A stretch of DNA of 45,714 bases from Elusimicrobiales bacterium (GCA_031082205.1 JAVHLJ010000019.1:1-45714), one strand, 5' to 3'; positions 21,713-31,754 are shown, numbered from the stretch's first letter. Notes: generated from the sequence alone by a model not told the origin. Program-made: numbers and translations.

Positions 21713-24274
21713 ATGCAGAAAAAACAGGCTTACCTGATAGACGCGCACGGCTTTTTGCACAGGAGCTACCACGCGCTGCCCAAGCTCTCCACCTCCAAAG
21801 GCGAGGAGGTGGGCGCGCTTTACGGCTTCCTGCGCCTGCTGCTCAAGATAATGCGGGAGAAGAAGCCGGCCGCCGCCTGCGTCTGTTTCGATTCACCCGC
21901 GAAGACCCTGCGGGAAGCCTCCTACCCGGAATACAAGGCCAACAGGCCCCCGACCGAGCCCGCGCTCAAGGCCCAGCTGGCCCTGGCCCGCGACCTGGCG
22001 CGGGCGGCGGGCCTGCCCGTCCTGCACGCCGACGGCTACGAGGCCGACGACCTGCTGGCCGCCGCCGCGGCTAAACTCAAGGCGGCGGGCTATCACTGCG
22101 TGCTGGTGACCACCGACAAGGACGCGGCCCAGCTTGTGGGCCCCGACGTCAGCCTCTGGGACGGCTCCTCGGGCTCTTTAAAGGGCCCGGCGGAAGTGGA
22201 AGAGAAGTTCGGCGTTCCCCCGCCGCTGATAACGGATTATTTCGCGCTGGTGGGAGACTCCTCCGACAATGTGCCCGGGGCCGCCGGCATCGGCCCCAAG
22301 GGCGCCCTGAAGCTCATCTCGGCCTACGGCGGCCTGGAGGAGATACTGGCCGCGGCCGCCGACCCGGAGAAGGCGGCGGCCGACAAGACGCTGGCCAAGG
22401 CGGCCGCCTCGGCGGATTCCGCCCGGATGTCGAAGAAACTCGTGACGCTGGAGACCGAAGTCCCGGTTGAAATATCGGCGGCGGCGCTCAAGATTTCCCC
22501 GCCCGACGCGGCCCTGGCCGCGGAGCTGGGCGAGCGGCTGGAATTCAAGGACCTGCTGGCCCTGGCCGGCCCGCATTCCCCGGCCCCCGCGCCGGCGGCC
22601 GAGACCGCCGGCCTTGACGAGGCTCTCGGGGCCGCGGGAGGGGAACTGTGCGCCGCTTTGGAGGACGACTGGGTCTGCGCCGGCGGCGGGGGGAAGTTCT
22701 TCCTCTCCGAGGCCGGCCTGCTGGGAGCGGGGGAGAAGAAGCTGCTGCTCGCGGCACTGCTGGACCCCGCCCGCCATAAGACGGTTTACTTTTTCAAGGA
22801 CCTGCTGCGCCTGCTGGGCGCCCCGCCGGAAGCCCGGCTGGGGAACTTCACCGAGGCCGGGCTGGCCTGGCAGCTGGCCTCCGCCGGCTCGCGGGGCAGC
22901 GGCCTGGCCCGGCTGGTCATGGAGAAGGCCGGGGTGCACGCGGCCGAGGGCCCCGGCGGCCTGCCGGTCTGCTGCGCGGCCCTGCCCGCCGCGGCGGCGG
23001 AACTTTTGAAGGAGCTGGACGCCGCCGCCATGGGCCCGCTCTACTCGGAAACCGAACTGCCGCTGGTGGAGGCCGTCCATTCCATGGAGGCCTTCGGCAT
23101 AAGGGTGGACCGCGGCGCGCTGGAGAAGCTCAGCGGCCTGCTCGAAGCCGAGATGGCCGCCGCCGAGGCCGACGTGCGGGCGGCGGCGGGCTACGACATA
23201 AACCTCAACTCCCCCAAGCAGCTCGCGGAACTCATCTACGGCAAGTTCAACATACAGCTCGACTCCGCCCAGAAGCGGATGTTCAAGACCAAGAGCGGCG
23301 GCTATTCGACGGGGGAAGAGGCGCTGACCGCGCTGTCCGCGGCCCATCCCGCCATCGCGCGCATCCTGGCCCACCGCGAGGCGGCCAAGCTCAAGTCCTC
23401 TTTCGTGGATAACCTCATGGAGCTGGCCGACGCGGAGGACCGCGTGCACACCAGCTTCGACCAGGCCGGAGCGGCCACCGGGCGCTTCTCCAGTTCCCGG
23501 CCGAACCTGCAGAATATCCCGGTGCGCACGGCTCAGGGGCGGGAAGTCCGGCGCGCCTTCGCCGCGTCGGAGGGGCATATCCTGCTTTCGGCGGATTATT
23601 CGCAGATAGACCTGCGCGTCCTGGCCCATCTCAGCGGCGACAAGGCCCTGTGCGCCGCGTTCCGGGCCGGCGAGGACATTCACTCGCGCACCGCGGCGGA
23701 GGTTTTCGGCTGCGTGCCGGAGCTGGTCACCTCCGACCAGCGGCGCGTGGCCAAGGCCGTCAATTTCGGCATAGTCTACGGCCAGACCGCCCAGGGCCTG
23801 TCGCGCGAGCTGGGCATAAGCCGCCGCGAGGCCGCCGACTATATCGAAAGGTATTTCGGCGTATACTCCGGCGTGCGCGCGTGGACGGAGACGGTGCTGG
23901 AGGCCGCGCGCCGCGACGGCTATGTCTCCACTTTCGCCGGCCGCCGCCGTCTCATCCCGGAGATAAAGGCCTCCAATCCCAATCTGCGCGCTTTCGCCGA
24001 GCGTTCGGCCGTCAATACTCCCGTTCAGGGCGGCTCGGCCGAGATAATAAAGAAGGCCATGCTGGCCGTGCACGAGCGGCTGCGCGGCGAGGCCGCGCGC
24101 GCCAGGATGCTGCTGCAGGTGCACGACGAACTCGTCTTCGAGGTTAAGAAAGCCGACTCCTCCTGGCTGGCCGCCCTGGTGAAGAAGGAGATGGAGGGGG
24201 CCTGGCGGCTGGACGTGCCGCTGCGCGCGGACGTCAAGGCCGGCCCCAACTGGCTGGAGATGGAGAAACTCTGA
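21713..24274 (+). CDS. polA: DNA polymerase I, proofreading domain apparently inactive
   Basis: 853 residues. Residues 1-290 form the 5'-nuclease (YLIDAHGFLHRSYHALP, FDSPAKTLREASYPEYKANR, DGYEADDLL, TTDKDAAQLV, GDSSDNVPGAAGIGPKGA) that removes Okazaki primers. The middle region (about 300-430) is short and low-complexity and lacks the DxE and later Asp motifs of a working 3'-5' exonuclease, as in Taq polymerase. The polymerase domain is complete: motif A DYSQIDLRVLAHLSGD (about 628), motif B KAVNFGIVYGQ (about 680), motif C QVHDELVFEV (about 801). No good Shine-Dalgarno sequence stands before ATG 21713, but the N-terminus fits the family. The stop overlaps the next start (TGATG). Confidence 0.96.
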   Translation: MQKKQAYLIDAHGFLHRSYHALPKLSTSKGEEVGALYGFLRLLLKIMREKKPAAACVCFDSPAKTLREASYPEYKANRPPTEPALKAQLALARDLARAAGLPVLHADGYEADDLLAAAAAKLKAAGYHCVLVTTDKDAAQLVGPDVSLWDGSSGSLKGPAEVEEKFGVPPPLITDYFALVGDSSDNVPGAAGIGPKGALKLISAYGGLEEILAAAADPEKAAADKTLAKAAASADSARMSKKLVTLETEVPVEISAAALKISPPDAALAAELGERLEFKDLLALAGPHSPAPAPAAETAGLDEALGAAGGELCAALEDDWVCAGGGGKFFLSEAGLLGAGEKKLLLAALLDPARHKTVYFFKDLLRLLGAPPEARLGNFTEAGLAWQLASAGSRGSGLARLVMEKAGVHAAEGPGGLPVCCAALPAAAAELLKELDAAAMGPLYSETELPLVEAVHSMEAFGIRVDRGALEKLSGLLEAEMAAAEADVRAAAGYDINLNSPKQLAELIYGKFNIQLDSAQKRMFKTKSGGYSTGEEALTALSAAHPAIARILAHREAAKLKSSFVDNLMELADAEDRVHTSFDQAGAATGRFSSSRPNLQNIPVRTAQGREVRRAFAASEGHILLSADYSQIDLRVLAHLSGDKALCAAFRAGEDIHSRTAAEVFGCVPELVTSDQRRVAKAVNFGIVYGQTAQGLSRELGISRREAADYIERYFGVYSGVRAWTETVLEAARRDGYVSTFAGRRRLIPEIKASNPNLRAFAERSAVNTPVQGGSAEIIKKAMLAVHERLRGEAARARMLLQVHDELVFEVKKADSSWLAALVKKEMEGAWRLDVPLRADVKAGPNWLEMEKL

Positions 24275-25029
24275 TGCTGCTCCTCGGCCCGTCCCGGTTC
24301 GGCGCCCTGCCTCCCGTCACCAGGTTCATGCTGGCGGCCTGCTTCGGCTTCTGGCTGGCCGGCCTCTTCGTTCCCCATTTCATCAACGGCTGGTTCGGCC
24401 TCGTCCCCGCCATGGTGATGAAAGGAGAGCTCTGGCGGACGCTTACCTATGTCTTTCCGCACGGCGGCTTCTGGCATCTCCTTTTCAACTGTTTCCTTAT
24501 ATGGACGCTGGGCGGGATGATGGAGGCGGGCATGGGCTCCGCCCGGTACGGCAGGCTGCTGCTCTACTGCTCGCTGGCGGCGGCTTTCCTGACCGTGGCC
24601 GTCACTCCGCATTCGCGCATCCCCGTCATCGGCGCCTCCGGGGCCGTGTTCGGCATGCTCGGGGCCTTCGCCGCGCTCAATCCCGACGCGGTAGTGCGTC
24701 TTTATTTCCTTTTTCCCATGTCGGCCCGGGCCCTGGTCATACTGCTGGCGGTGGTGGAGCTGGCTATGAGTCTGTCGGGCTCCAATCCCGGTATAGCCAG
24801 TACCGCCCATCTTGGCGGTCTGGCCGCCGGCTGGCTCATCGCCCGGCCGCCGCTATTCGCCGAAAGACTGGCGGCGGCGCTGAGGCCGGCCCCGCGCCCG
24901 GCCCGCGATCCGCAGGCCGAGCTCGACCGCCTGCTGGACAAGATCTCGGCCTCGGGCATGGAGTCGCTGAGCCGCCGCGAGCGCGAAACGCTGGAGCGGC
25001 TCTCGCGGGAGAGGGGAGGACGGGCGTGA
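24274..25029 (+). CDS. Rhomboid family intramembrane serine protease
   Basis: 251 residues, six or so membrane segments, with the rhomboid features WRTLTYVFPHGGFWHLLFN, catalytic serine in GASGAVFGMLG (about residue 122) and catalytic histidine in AHLGGLAAGW (about 178). It cuts membrane-anchored proteins within the bilayer. The C-terminal tail after the last helix (LDRLLDKISASGMESLSRRE) matches a short motif found behind rhomboid domains in several other phyla. It overlaps polA by 1 bp and coaE by 4 bp. Substrates unknown. Confidence 0.9.
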   Translation: MLLLGPSRFGALPPVTRFMLAACFGFWLAGLFVPHFINGWFGLVPAMVMKGELWRTLTYVFPHGGFWHLLFNCFLIWTLGGMMEAGMGSARYGRLLLYCSLAAAFLTVAVTPHSRIPVIGASGAVFGMLGAFAALNPDAVVRLYFLFPMSARALVILLAVVELAMSLSGSNPGIASTAHLGGLAAGWLIARPPLFAERLAAALRPAPRPARDPQAELDRLLDKISASGMESLSRRERETLERLSRERGGRA

Positions 25030-25667
25030 AACTGTCGCCGAAAACCCTCAAAGCCTTCGCCGCCCTGCGCCGCCGCAAGCTGCTCGTGGGCCTGACCGGG
25101 CCCATAGGCGCGGGCAAGAGCGCGGCGCTGGAGGCGTTCGCCCGCGCCGGGGCCTTCACGGTCTCGGCCGACGCCCTGGCCCGGTCCGTATTGACTTCAC
25201 CCGCCTGCTATAGTAGAATTTCCAAGCAGTTCGGCCCACGCGTCTTCCTACCGGACGGTTCCCTGGACAGAAAAAAGCTCGCGGCGAAGGTTTTCCGCGA
25301 CAGGACCGCCAGGAAGAAGCTCGAGTCGCTGCTCCATCCACTGATAATCGAAGAAGCGATAGCCTTAATCTCAAGATCCCCCAAAAAGACCGCCATAGTA
25401 GACGCGCCTCTGCTTTTCGAGACCGGACTGGAGAGGCATTTACACCTGAGCATCTGCGTCACGGCACCGGGGGAGGTAAGGAAGAGGCGCTGTTCGGAGA
25501 GGGGATGGCCCCGGGGGGAGTTCGAGGCCAGGGAAAGGGCCCAGCTGCCCGCGGAGGAGAAGGAGTCGCGGGCGGACATCACGCTGGACAATTCGGGGTC
25601 CAGGGCCGCGCTCAGGGCGCGGGTCAGGAAAATATACGGTTTCCTTAACATAACTTCGGAGAGGTAA
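25026..25667 (+). CDS. coaE: Dephospho-CoA kinase
   Basis: CoaE phosphorylates dephospho-CoA, the last step of coenzyme A synthesis. 213 residues starting at GTG 25026, which overlaps the rhomboid stop (GTGA) and has GGGAGGA 6 nt upstream. Seen: P-loop GPIGAGKS (about 25-32), [15 protein letters not shown] and the lid region [11 protein letters not shown]. The segment at 25191-25219 departs from the local codon style and contains a strong promoter sequence (TTGACT-17-TAGAAT) pointing at rho. Confidence 0.93.
   Translation: MKLSPKTLKAFAALRRRKLLVGLTGPIGAGKSAALEAFARAGAFTVSADALARSVLTSPACYSRISKQFGPRVFLPDGSLDRKKLAAKVFRDRTARKKLESLLHPLIIEEAIALISRSPKKTAIVDAPLLFETGLERHLHLSICVTAPGEVRKRRCSERGWPRGEFEARERAQLPAEEKESRADITLDNSGSRAALRARVRKIYGFLNITSER
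25191..25219 (+). promoter_or_regulatory. Promoter inside coaE, pointing to rho
   Basis: TTGACT (25191-25196), 17-bp spacer, TAGAAT (25214-25219). The fit to a sigma-70 promoter is very good and lies in AT-richer codons than its surroundings. It would give a rho transcript with a leader of about 440 nt within coaE. Confidence 0.6.
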
Positions 25668-25668
25668 A

Positions 25669-27120
25669 ATGAATTCGACGAACAACCAGGAAGGCAGGCC
25701 GCAGCAGGGTGAGAGGCAGGGGGACAGGCACGGGGACAGGCGCGGCGGCCGGCCCGACCACCATCACCAGAACCAGGGCCAGAACCAGGGCTACCAGGGC
25801 GGCCAGCCGCAGAACGGCGGCCAGCAGCCCCAGGTCCAGGGCAACGGCCGCGAGGTCCCCAAGCTGGACATCTCCGAGCTGACCAAGATGACCGTCTCCG
25901 ACATCCTCAAGATGGCCGAGAAGTTCAACCTGGAGGGCGTCGCCGGCCTGCGCAAGCAGGAGCTCATCGGCAAGATCATGGAGGCGCAGGCCAAGCAGAA
26001 CGGCCTGGTCGCCGGCGACGGCGTGCTCGAGATACTGCCCGACGGCTTCGGCTTCCTCCGCTCCGAAGAGTACAATTACCTCTCCAGCCACGAGGACATC
26101 TACGTCAGCCCCTCGCAGATCAAGAAACTCGGCCTGCGCAAGGGCGACACCATCTCCGGCCTGATAAGGCCGCCCAAGGACGGCGAGCGCTTCTTCGCCC
26201 TGCTGCAGGTCAAGACCGTCAACGGCGTGGAGATAGAGAAGATAGCCCGCCGCCCGCTGTTCGACAACCTGACCCCGCTGCATCCCAACGCGCGCTTCAC
26301 GCTGGAGACCGTCAAGACCGACCTGACCGGCAGGACCATCGACCTGATGGTGCCGGTCGGCCAGGGCCAGCGCCAGCTCATCGTGGCCGCGCCCAAGACC
26401 GGCAAGACGATGATACTGCAGCGCATCGCCAATTCGCTGACCACCAACCACCCAGATATCGACCTCATCGTGCTGCTCATAGACGAGCGCCCCGAGGAAG
26501 TCACGGACATGAAGCGCTCGGTGCGCGGCGAGGTCATCGCCTCCACCTTCGACGAGCCGGCCGACAGGCACGTGCAGGTCGCCGAGATCGTGCTGGAGAA
26601 GGCCAAGCGCATGACCGAGCTGGGCAAGAACGTGGTCGTGCTGCTCGACTCCATCACCCGCCTGGCCCGCGCCTACAACACGGTGACCCCGTCGTCCGGC
26701 CGCGTGCTTTCCGGTGGCCTCGAGTCCACCTCGCTGCAGCGGCCCAAGCGCTTCTTCGGCGCGGCCCGCAACATAGAGGAAGGCGGCTCGCTGACCATCA
26801 TCGCCACGGCGCTGGTCGAGACCGGCAGCCGCATGGACGACGTGATCTTCGAGGAGTTCAAGGGCACGGGCAACTCGGAAATTTACCTCGACCGCAAGCT
26901 GGCCGACCGCCGCATCTTCCCGGCCATCGACATCAACCGCACCTCCACCCGCAAGGAGGAGCTGCTGATGAGCGAGGACGAGCTCAACAAGGTCTGGATA
27001 CTGCGCAAGGTCCTGGCCCCGCTCTCCCCGGTGGACGCGATGGAGCTGCTGCTGACCAAGCTGGGCGCCACAAAGTCCAACAAGGACTTCCTGAAGTCGA
27101 TGGAGATGGGCGGCCGGTGA
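25669..27120 (+). CDS. rho: Transcription termination factor Rho with low-complexity N-terminal extension
   Basis: 483 residues. The hexameric RNA helicase that ends transcription. Residues 1-62 are an unusual Gln/Gly/Asn/Arg/His-rich stretch (for example [19 protein letters not shown]). Then the Rho N-domain ([11 protein letters not shown]...[12 protein letters not shown]), the RNA-binding cold-shock-like domain ([15 protein letters not shown]), and the RecA-like motor: Walker A APKTGKT (about 241-247), [11 protein letters not shown], Walker [16 protein letters not shown] (about 320-334). Good Shine-Dalgarno sequence (GGAGAGG). It sits 1 bp after coaE and overlaps the M23 gene (GTGA). Confidence 0.97.
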   Translation: MNSTNNQEGRPQQGERQGDRHGDRRGGRPDHHHQNQGQNQGYQGGQPQNGGQQPQVQGNGREVPKLDISELTKMTVSDILKMAEKFNLEGVAGLRKQELIGKIMEAQAKQNGLVAGDGVLEILPDGFGFLRSEEYNYLSSHEDIYVSPSQIKKLGLRKGDTISGLIRPPKDGERFFALLQVKTVNGVEIEKIARRPLFDNLTPLHPNARFTLETVKTDLTGRTIDLMVPVGQGQRQLIVAAPKTGKTMILQRIANSLTTNHPDIDLIVLLIDERPEEVTDMKRSVRGEVIASTFDEPADRHVQVAEIVLEKAKRMTELGKNVVVLLDSITRLARAYNTVTPSSGRVLSGGLESTSLQRPKRFFGAARNIEEGGSLTIIATALVETGSRMDDVIFEEFKGTGNSEIYLDRKLADRRIFPAIDINRTSTRKEELLMSEDELNKVWILRKVLAPLSPVDAMELLLTKLGATKSNKDFLKSMEMGGR

Positions 27121-28046
27121 GAACGCTGAGGCGGAAGTCCTGGCTGGCTCTGCCGGCCGCGCTGCTGGCGCTGGCTGTCCTGGCCGTCGCCAGCGTGCCT
27201 CCGCCGGCGCCGCCCGACTATTCCCGCTTCTCGGTACTGACGCCCGCCGGGCCGGACTCCCCGGACCCCGGGGTTTTCAAAACCCTGGACCGCGTGGTTC
27301 ACGCGCGGCACCGCATAGGCCCGTCCGAAACGATCGGCTCCATCGCCGCGCTGTACGGCGCCGACGCGAAGGCCCTGCAGAGCACCAACCACAACGAGTT
27401 CATCTTCATGCGCCGCGGCGGCCACATACGCGTGCACAACGGGGACGGCTATCTGCACGAGGTGACGCAGGACGGCGAGACGCTCAACGGCGTAACCTCC
27501 CGCTACCGCAGGAAGGGGTCGGACCTCGCGGAGTTCCGCGCCGACGTGGTGAGGGCCAACCGCCTGCCGCCTTCCTCGCTGGTATCCAACTACGCCTTCA
27601 GGAAAGGCGACCGCGTGCTGCTGCCGGGCGTCTACCTGGATCTCGACACCTACCGGATCCCCCTGCCTTATTTCTCGCGCGTCAGTTCGGGCCACGGCAG
27701 CCGCCGGCATCCGGTATACAAGAAGGTGATGTTCCACAGCGGCATAGATATCCCCATGCCGGCCGGCACGCCGGTCTATCCCTCCCGCTCGGGCAAGGTC
27801 GTCTTCGCCGGCTGGATGGGCGGCTACGGCAATGCAGTCGACGTCAGGCACAGCGACGGCTATACCACCCGCTACGGCCACCTCTCCAGGATAACCGTCA
27901 AGGAGGGGGAGACGGTCCAGAAAGGACGGACGATGGTGGGCCGGGTGGGCTCGACCGGGGTTTCCACCGGGCCTCACCTGCATTTCGAGATACTCACCAA
28001 TACCGGCCGCTCGGTCAACCCCACGGCCAAATTCGGCAGGAAATAG
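27117..28046 (+). CDS. LysM-M23 peptidoglycan endopeptidase, membrane anchored
   Basis: 309 residues from GTG 27117, overlapping the rho stop. A single N-terminal hydrophobic segment ([18 protein letters not shown]) acts as anchor or uncleaved signal. Next come LysM-like repeats ([36 protein letters not shown]) that bind glycan strands, and an M23 zinc peptidase domain with [14 protein letters not shown] (zinc His and Asp, about 207-211), RYGHLS and HLHFEI (about 287). All zinc ligands are present, so it is probably an active cross-link hydrolase and not an EnvC-like activator. Confidence 0.92.
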   Translation: MRTLRRKSWLALPAALLALAVLAVASVPPPAPPDYSRFSVLTPAGPDSPDPGVFKTLDRVVHARHRIGPSETIGSIAALYGADAKALQSTNHNEFIFMRRGGHIRVHNGDGYLHEVTQDGETLNGVTSRYRRKGSDLAEFRADVVRANRLPPSSLVSNYAFRKGDRVLLPGVYLDLDTYRIPLPYFSRVSSGHGSRRHPVYKKVMFHSGIDIPMPAGTPVYPSRSGKVVFAGWMGGYGNAVDVRHSDGYTTRYGHLSRITVKEGETVQKGRTMVGRVGSTGVSTGPHLHFEILTNTGRSVNPTAKFGRK

Positions 28047-28064
28047 GCCGGGGCCCCTCAAATT

Positions 28065-28073
28065 TGCTAAAAT
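28065..28073 (+). promoter_or_regulatory. Extended -10 promoter of rpmE
   Basis: TGC-TAAAAT (hexamer 28068-28073); expected +1 near 28080, leader of about 31 nt with AGGACGG before the ATG. No clear -35. Confidence 0.6.
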
Positions 28074-28111
28074 AAACGCATATCCCGTTATTTCTAATCT
28101 AGGACGGAAAA

Positions 28112-28471
28112 ATGAAAACCGACATACATCCCAAATATTCGATCTGCGAGGTCTCCTGCGCCTGCGGCAATACCTTCACGACCAGGGCGACCAAGGCCCC
28201 GATCAAGGTCGAGATCTGCTACGCCTGCCATCCCTTCTATACCGGCAAGCACAAGTTCCTCGACACCGCCGGCCGCGTGGAGAAGTTCCAGAAGAAATTC
28301 GCCGCCACCGGGGGCAAGACCGTCGCGCGCAAGCCCAAGACCGCGGCCAAGACGGCCATGGCGCCCAAGCATCAGGGCAAGAAGGTCCTTTCCTCCGCCC
28401 CCAAGAAGGCCGCCGACGCCAAGCCGGCCAAGGCCGCCAAGGCGGAAAAGAAAGCTCCCGAGAGCAAGTAG
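28112..28471 (+). CDS. rpmE: 50S ribosomal protein L31, zinc-binding type, with basic C-terminal tail
   Basis: The first 65 residues are L31: [22 protein letters not shown] and [24 protein letters not shown], with the Cys pairs that hold zinc (C+ type). Usual L31 is about 70 residues; here about 52 more follow, made nearly only of Lys, Ala and Pro ([27 protein letters not shown]). The tail probably contacts rRNA or extends from the subunit surface. Own promoter and terminator, so a single-gene transcript placed upstream of prfA, a common neighbour of L31. Confidence 0.95.
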   Translation: MKTDIHPKYSICEVSCACGNTFTTRATKAPIKVEICYACHPFYTGKHKFLDTAGRVEKFQKKFAATGGKTVARKPKTAAKTAMAPKHQGKKVLSSAPKKAADAKPAKAAKAEKKAPESK

Positions 28472-28484
28472 CTTCGCCGGGGAC

Positions 28485-28524
28485 GGGCAGGGCGCGCCTT
28501 AACGGGCCGCCCTGCCCTTTCATT
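28485..28524 (+). terminator. Terminator after rpmE
   Basis: Perfect 10-bp stem GGGCAGGGCG (28485-28494) with CGCCCTGCCC (28508-28517), 13-nt loop, then TTTCATT. Confidence 0.7.
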
Positions 28525-28550
28525 ACAGGGGGGGGCGCCACAGGCCTGAT

Positions 28551-29624
28551 ATGAGCCCGGAAAAAGCCGCGGATATCGCCAAGGTACGCGAAGAACTGGC
28601 CGAGACCGAAAGGCGGCTGGCAGAGCCCGGTCTCGCTCCCGCCGAGATAGAGTCCCTTTCCCGGAAGCACGCCTCCCTCAAGTCCATAACTTTACTTTCC
28701 GATTCGCTGGCCGCCCTGGAGAAAGAGGCCGCCGGCCTGCGCGCGCTCGCCTCCGGCAACGACCCCGAGATGGCGGAGATGGCCTCCGCGGAACTGCCGC
28801 TGGTGGAGGCCAGGCTCGCCGAAACCGGCCAGGCGCTCAAGCTCGCCCTGCTGCCGCCGGACCCGCTGGACGCCAAGGACGTCTTCCTGGAGGTCCGCGC
28901 CGGCGTGGGCGGCGACGAATCCGCGCTCTTCGCGGCCGACATCTTCCGCATGTACCTGAAATTCGCCCAGTCCATGGGCTGGACCGCCGAGGTCCACGAA
29001 CTCGGCTCCACGGGGCTCAAGGGCCTCAAGAGCGGAGTCATGAACGTCAAAGGGACGAACGTTTATTCCTGGCTGAAGTACGAGGGCGGCGTCCACAGGG
29101 TGCAGCGGGTGCCGCAGACCGAGGCCTCGGGCCGCATACACACTTCCACCGTCACCGTGGCCGTCCTTCCCGAGCCCGACGAGGCCGAGGAGATAAAGAT
29201 AGACCCGAAGGACCTCAAAGTTGATACCTACCGCGCCGGCGGGGCCGGCGGCCAGAACGTCAACAAGGTGGAGACCGCGGTGCGCATCACGCACCTTCCC
29301 ACCGGAATAGTGGTGGCCTGCCAGCAGGAGCGCTCGCAGGGCCAGAACAAGCACAAGGCGATGATGCAGCTCTACGCCCGCCTTACTTCCGCCGCGGCCG
29401 AAAGCCGCACCGAGTCGCTGGCCGGCGAGCGCCGCCGCCAGGTCGGCTCCGGCGACCGCTCGGAGAAGATACGCACCTATAATTTCCCGCAGAGCCGCGT
29501 GACCGACCACAGGGCGCAGCGGTCGTGGCACAATATAGACGCGGTCATGGAGGGGGAGATAAAGCCGATGCTCGAGGAGCTGCGGCTTTTCTTCTCCTCG
29601 GAGAAAGATGGCGACCAGGGGTGA
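28551..29624 (+). CDS. prfA: Peptide chain release factor 1
   Basis: RF1 ends translation at UAA and UAG. 357 residues, normal length. The N-terminal helical domain is followed by [20 protein letters not shown], the stop-codon-reading region ([28 protein letters not shown] with the downstream PxT-type loop ...ASGRIHTST) and the catalytic [12 protein letters not shown] (GGQ about 232-234). The glutamine of GGQ is the target of PrmC, encoded by the next gene, which overlaps it by 17 bp. The Shine-Dalgarno sequence is poor. Confidence 0.96.
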   Translation: MSPEKAADIAKVREELAETERRLAEPGLAPAEIESLSRKHASLKSITLLSDSLAALEKEAAGLRALASGNDPEMAEMASAELPLVEARLAETGQALKLALLPPDPLDAKDVFLEVRAGVGGDESALFAADIFRMYLKFAQSMGWTAEVHELGSTGLKGLKSGVMNVKGTNVYSWLKYEGGVHRVQRVPQTEASGRIHTSTVTVAVLPEPDEAEEIKIDPKDLKVDTYRAGGAGGQNVNKVETAVRITHLPTGIVVACQQERSQGQNKHKAMMQLYARLTSAAAESRTESLAGERRRQVGSGDRSEKIRTYNFPQSRVTDHRAQRSWHNIDAVMEGEIKPMLEELRLFFSSEKDGDQG

Positions 29625-30486
29625 ACTCCTGGCCAGGGGGCGGGCGCTCCTGGGGGACGCCGGCTCGCAGGAGCCGGAGGCCTGCGCGCAGTGGCTGCTG
29701 GCCGAGGCGCTGGGCACGGGCAGGCTGGAGCCGCTGGCCGAGCCGGGCGCGGCGGTGCCGCCGGCGGCCGGGCGGAAGTTCATGCGCCTGGTCCGGAGAA
29801 AGGCCTCGGGCATGCCGCTGTCCTACGCCCTGGGCTGGCACGATTTCATGGGCCTGCGGCTGAAAGTGGGGCCGGGGGTCCTGGTGCCGCGGCCCGAGAC
29901 GGAGGAGCTGACGGAACTCTGCGCGCGGCTGGTCAAAGAGAAGCGCGGCGCCGGCCCGGCCGACATTCTCGATTTCTGCGCCGGTTCCGGCTGCGTGGCC
30001 GTCGGGCTGGCGGCCCTGCTGCCCGCCGCCCGGGTGACCGCCGTTGAGAAGTCGGCGCGCGCGGTCCGCTACGCTGAGGCCAACGCCGGCGCGCACGGCG
30101 GGGGCAGGGTGCGGGCGCTGAGGGGCGACAATTTCAGGGGCATGGGCCCTTTCGACGCGATCGCGGCCAACCCGCCGTATATCCCGGCCGGCGTCATACG
30201 GGGACTGGACCCGGAAGTGCTGAGGGAGCCGCGCGTGGCGCTCGACGGCGGCGGCGACGGTCTGAAGGTGATACGCATGATAGCGGCCGACGCCCCGGCG
30301 GCGCTGCGGCCCGGAGGCTTCCTGGTGATGGAGGTCTGCGACGGACAGGCCCCGGCGGCGCTGCAGCTGCTCTCGGGCCCGGACTGGGCGGAGCGGGCGG
30401 CTTACAGGGATTTCAGCGGCAAGGAACGGTTCGTTTACGGCCGCGTTGTAGAGCATAGCTCTTGTTCGCGGCACCTACGCAGGTAA
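29608..30486 (+). CDS. prmC: Release factor glutamine methyltransferase
   Basis: PrmC/HemK methylates the GGQ glutamine of release factors with S-adenosylmethionine. 292 residues. A helical N-domain precedes [11 protein letters not shown], the SAM motif [13 protein letters not shown] and the catalytic NPPY (about 188-191, [10 protein letters not shown]). It starts inside prfA (17-bp overlap), an arrangement that ties the modifier to its substrate. The last 12 residues ([13 protein letters not shown]) come from DNA containing the small palindrome AGAGCATAGCTCT and may be a recent extension. Confidence 0.94.
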   Translation: MATRGELLARGRALLGDAGSQEPEACAQWLLAEALGTGRLEPLAEPGAAVPPAAGRKFMRLVRRKASGMPLSYALGWHDFMGLRLKVGPGVLVPRPETEELTELCARLVKEKRGAGPADILDFCAGSGCVAVGLAALLPAARVTAVEKSARAVRYAEANAGAHGGGRVRALRGDNFRGMGPFDAIAANPPYIPAGVIRGLDPEVLREPRVALDGGGDGLKVIRMIAADAPAALRPGGFLVMEVCDGQAPAALQLLSGPDWAERAAYRDFSGKERFVYGRVVEHSSCSRHLRR

Positions 30487-30497
30487 TGGGAGAATGA

Positions 30498-31754
30498 ATG
30501 GATAATTTCGTCATACACGGCGGCAGAAAACTCGGCGGGGAGGTGCGGATAAGCGGCTCCAAGAACGCCGCGCTGCCCATACTGGCGGCGACGCTGCTCA
30601 CCAGGGAGAAATGCGTGGTGCGCAATGTCCCCGACCTGCGCGACATAAAATCGACTTTCGACCTGCTCAACCACCTGGGCAAGAAATGCTTCTTCGAGGC
30701 CGGGGCCTTCACCGTGACCGAGCCCGGCCGGCTCAAGCACGACGCTCCTTACGAGCTGGTACGGCGCATGCGCGCCTCGGTGCTGGCCGCCGGCCCGCTG
30801 CTGGCCCGCCTCAAGAAGGTCCGCGTTTCCATGCCGGGCGGCTGCTCCATAGGCGTGCGCCCCATCGACATACACATAGAGGCTTTCAAGAAGCTCGGGG
30901 CCGAGGCCTGTTACGAGAAGGGAGACATAGTCCTGACCGGAGCCAAACTGAAGCCGGGCCGGGTCCGCTTCCGCTTCCCCAGCGTGGGCGCCACCGAGAA
31001 CCTTATGATGTGCGCGGCACTGCTCGACGGCAAGACGACCCTCGAGAACTGCGCCCGCGAGCCCGAGATAGAGGACCTCGCCGCCGCGCTGCGTTCCATG
31101 GGCGCGGAGGTGGAGGGCGCCGGCGGGCCCCGCGTCGTGATACGCGGGCAGCCGAAGCTCAAGGCCCTGCGCCATACCGTAATCCCCGACCGCATCGAGA
31201 CCGGCACCTACATGCTCGCCGCGGCCGCCGCCGGCGGCAAGGTGAAGCTCACGGCCGCCGACCCGAAACCGCTGGGCGCGCTCATAAAGGCTATGGAGCG
31301 CTCCGGCGCGAAGGTGACCTGCGGCCGCGATTTTATCACGGTGGAATCCTCGGGCGGCCGGCCGAAGCCGGTCAATGTCAGCACCGCGCCGCACCCGGGC
31401 TTCCCCACCGACCTGCAGGCGCCCTGGATGTCGTACATGGCGCGCTGCCGCGGCAACGCCTCGGTGCAGGAGAACATCTTCGAGAACCGGTTCATGCACG
31501 CCGCCGAGCTGCTGCGCATGGGCGCCAGCGTCTACATCTCGGGCAACAAGGCCTACGTGCACGGCGTCGAGGAGCTCAACGGGGCGCCGATCATGGCCTC
31601 TGACATACGCGCCGGCGCCGCCCTGCTGGTGGCGGCCGGGGCCGCGAAAGGCCGCTCGCTGATACGCCGCACCTACCACGTGGACCGGGGCTACGAACGG
31701 GTGGAGCAGAAGCTGCGGGCTCTTGGCATGAAGATAGAACGGGTGAAAGCCTGA
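30498..31754 (+). CDS. murA: UDP-N-acetylglucosamine 1-carboxyvinyltransferase
   Basis: MurA makes UDP-GlcNAc-enolpyruvate from UDP-GlcNAc and PEP, the first committed step of peptidoglycan synthesis. 418 residues, standard size. Seen: ISGSKNAALPILAATLL at the N-terminus, and the catalytic loop MPGGCSIGVRPIDIH with Cys116, the residue attacked by fosfomycin (some lineages have Asp there and are resistant). RIETGTYMLAAAAAGG and DIRAGAALLVAAGAA also match. GGGAG stands 5 nt before ATG 30498. Part of the prfA-prmC-murA-folC-ROK-lptD run. Confidence 0.96.
   Translation: MDNFVIHGGRKLGGEVRISGSKNAALPILAATLLTREKCVVRNVPDLRDIKSTFDLLNHLGKKCFFEAGAFTVTEPGRLKHDAPYELVRRMRASVLAAGPLLARLKKVRVSMPGGCSIGVRPIDIHIEAFKKLGAEACYEKGDIVLTGAKLKPGRVRFRFPSVGATENLMMCAALLDGKTTLENCAREPEIEDLAAALRSMGAEVEGAGGPRVVIRGQPKLKALRHTVIPDRIETGTYMLAAAAAGGKVKLTAADPKPLGALIKAMERSGAKVTCGRDFITVESSGGRPKPVNVSTAPHPGFPTDLQAPWMSYMARCRGNASVQENIFENRFMHAAELLRMGASVYISGNKAYVHGVEELNGAPIMASDIRAGAALLVAAGAAKGRSLIRRTYHVDRGYERVEQKLRALGMKIERVKA

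Noticed and set aside
24501-25025. Upstream extension of coaE through the rhomboid gene
   Set aside because: The rhomboid frame carries the catalytic motifs; coaE has a proper GTG start with a Shine-Dalgarno sequence at 25026.
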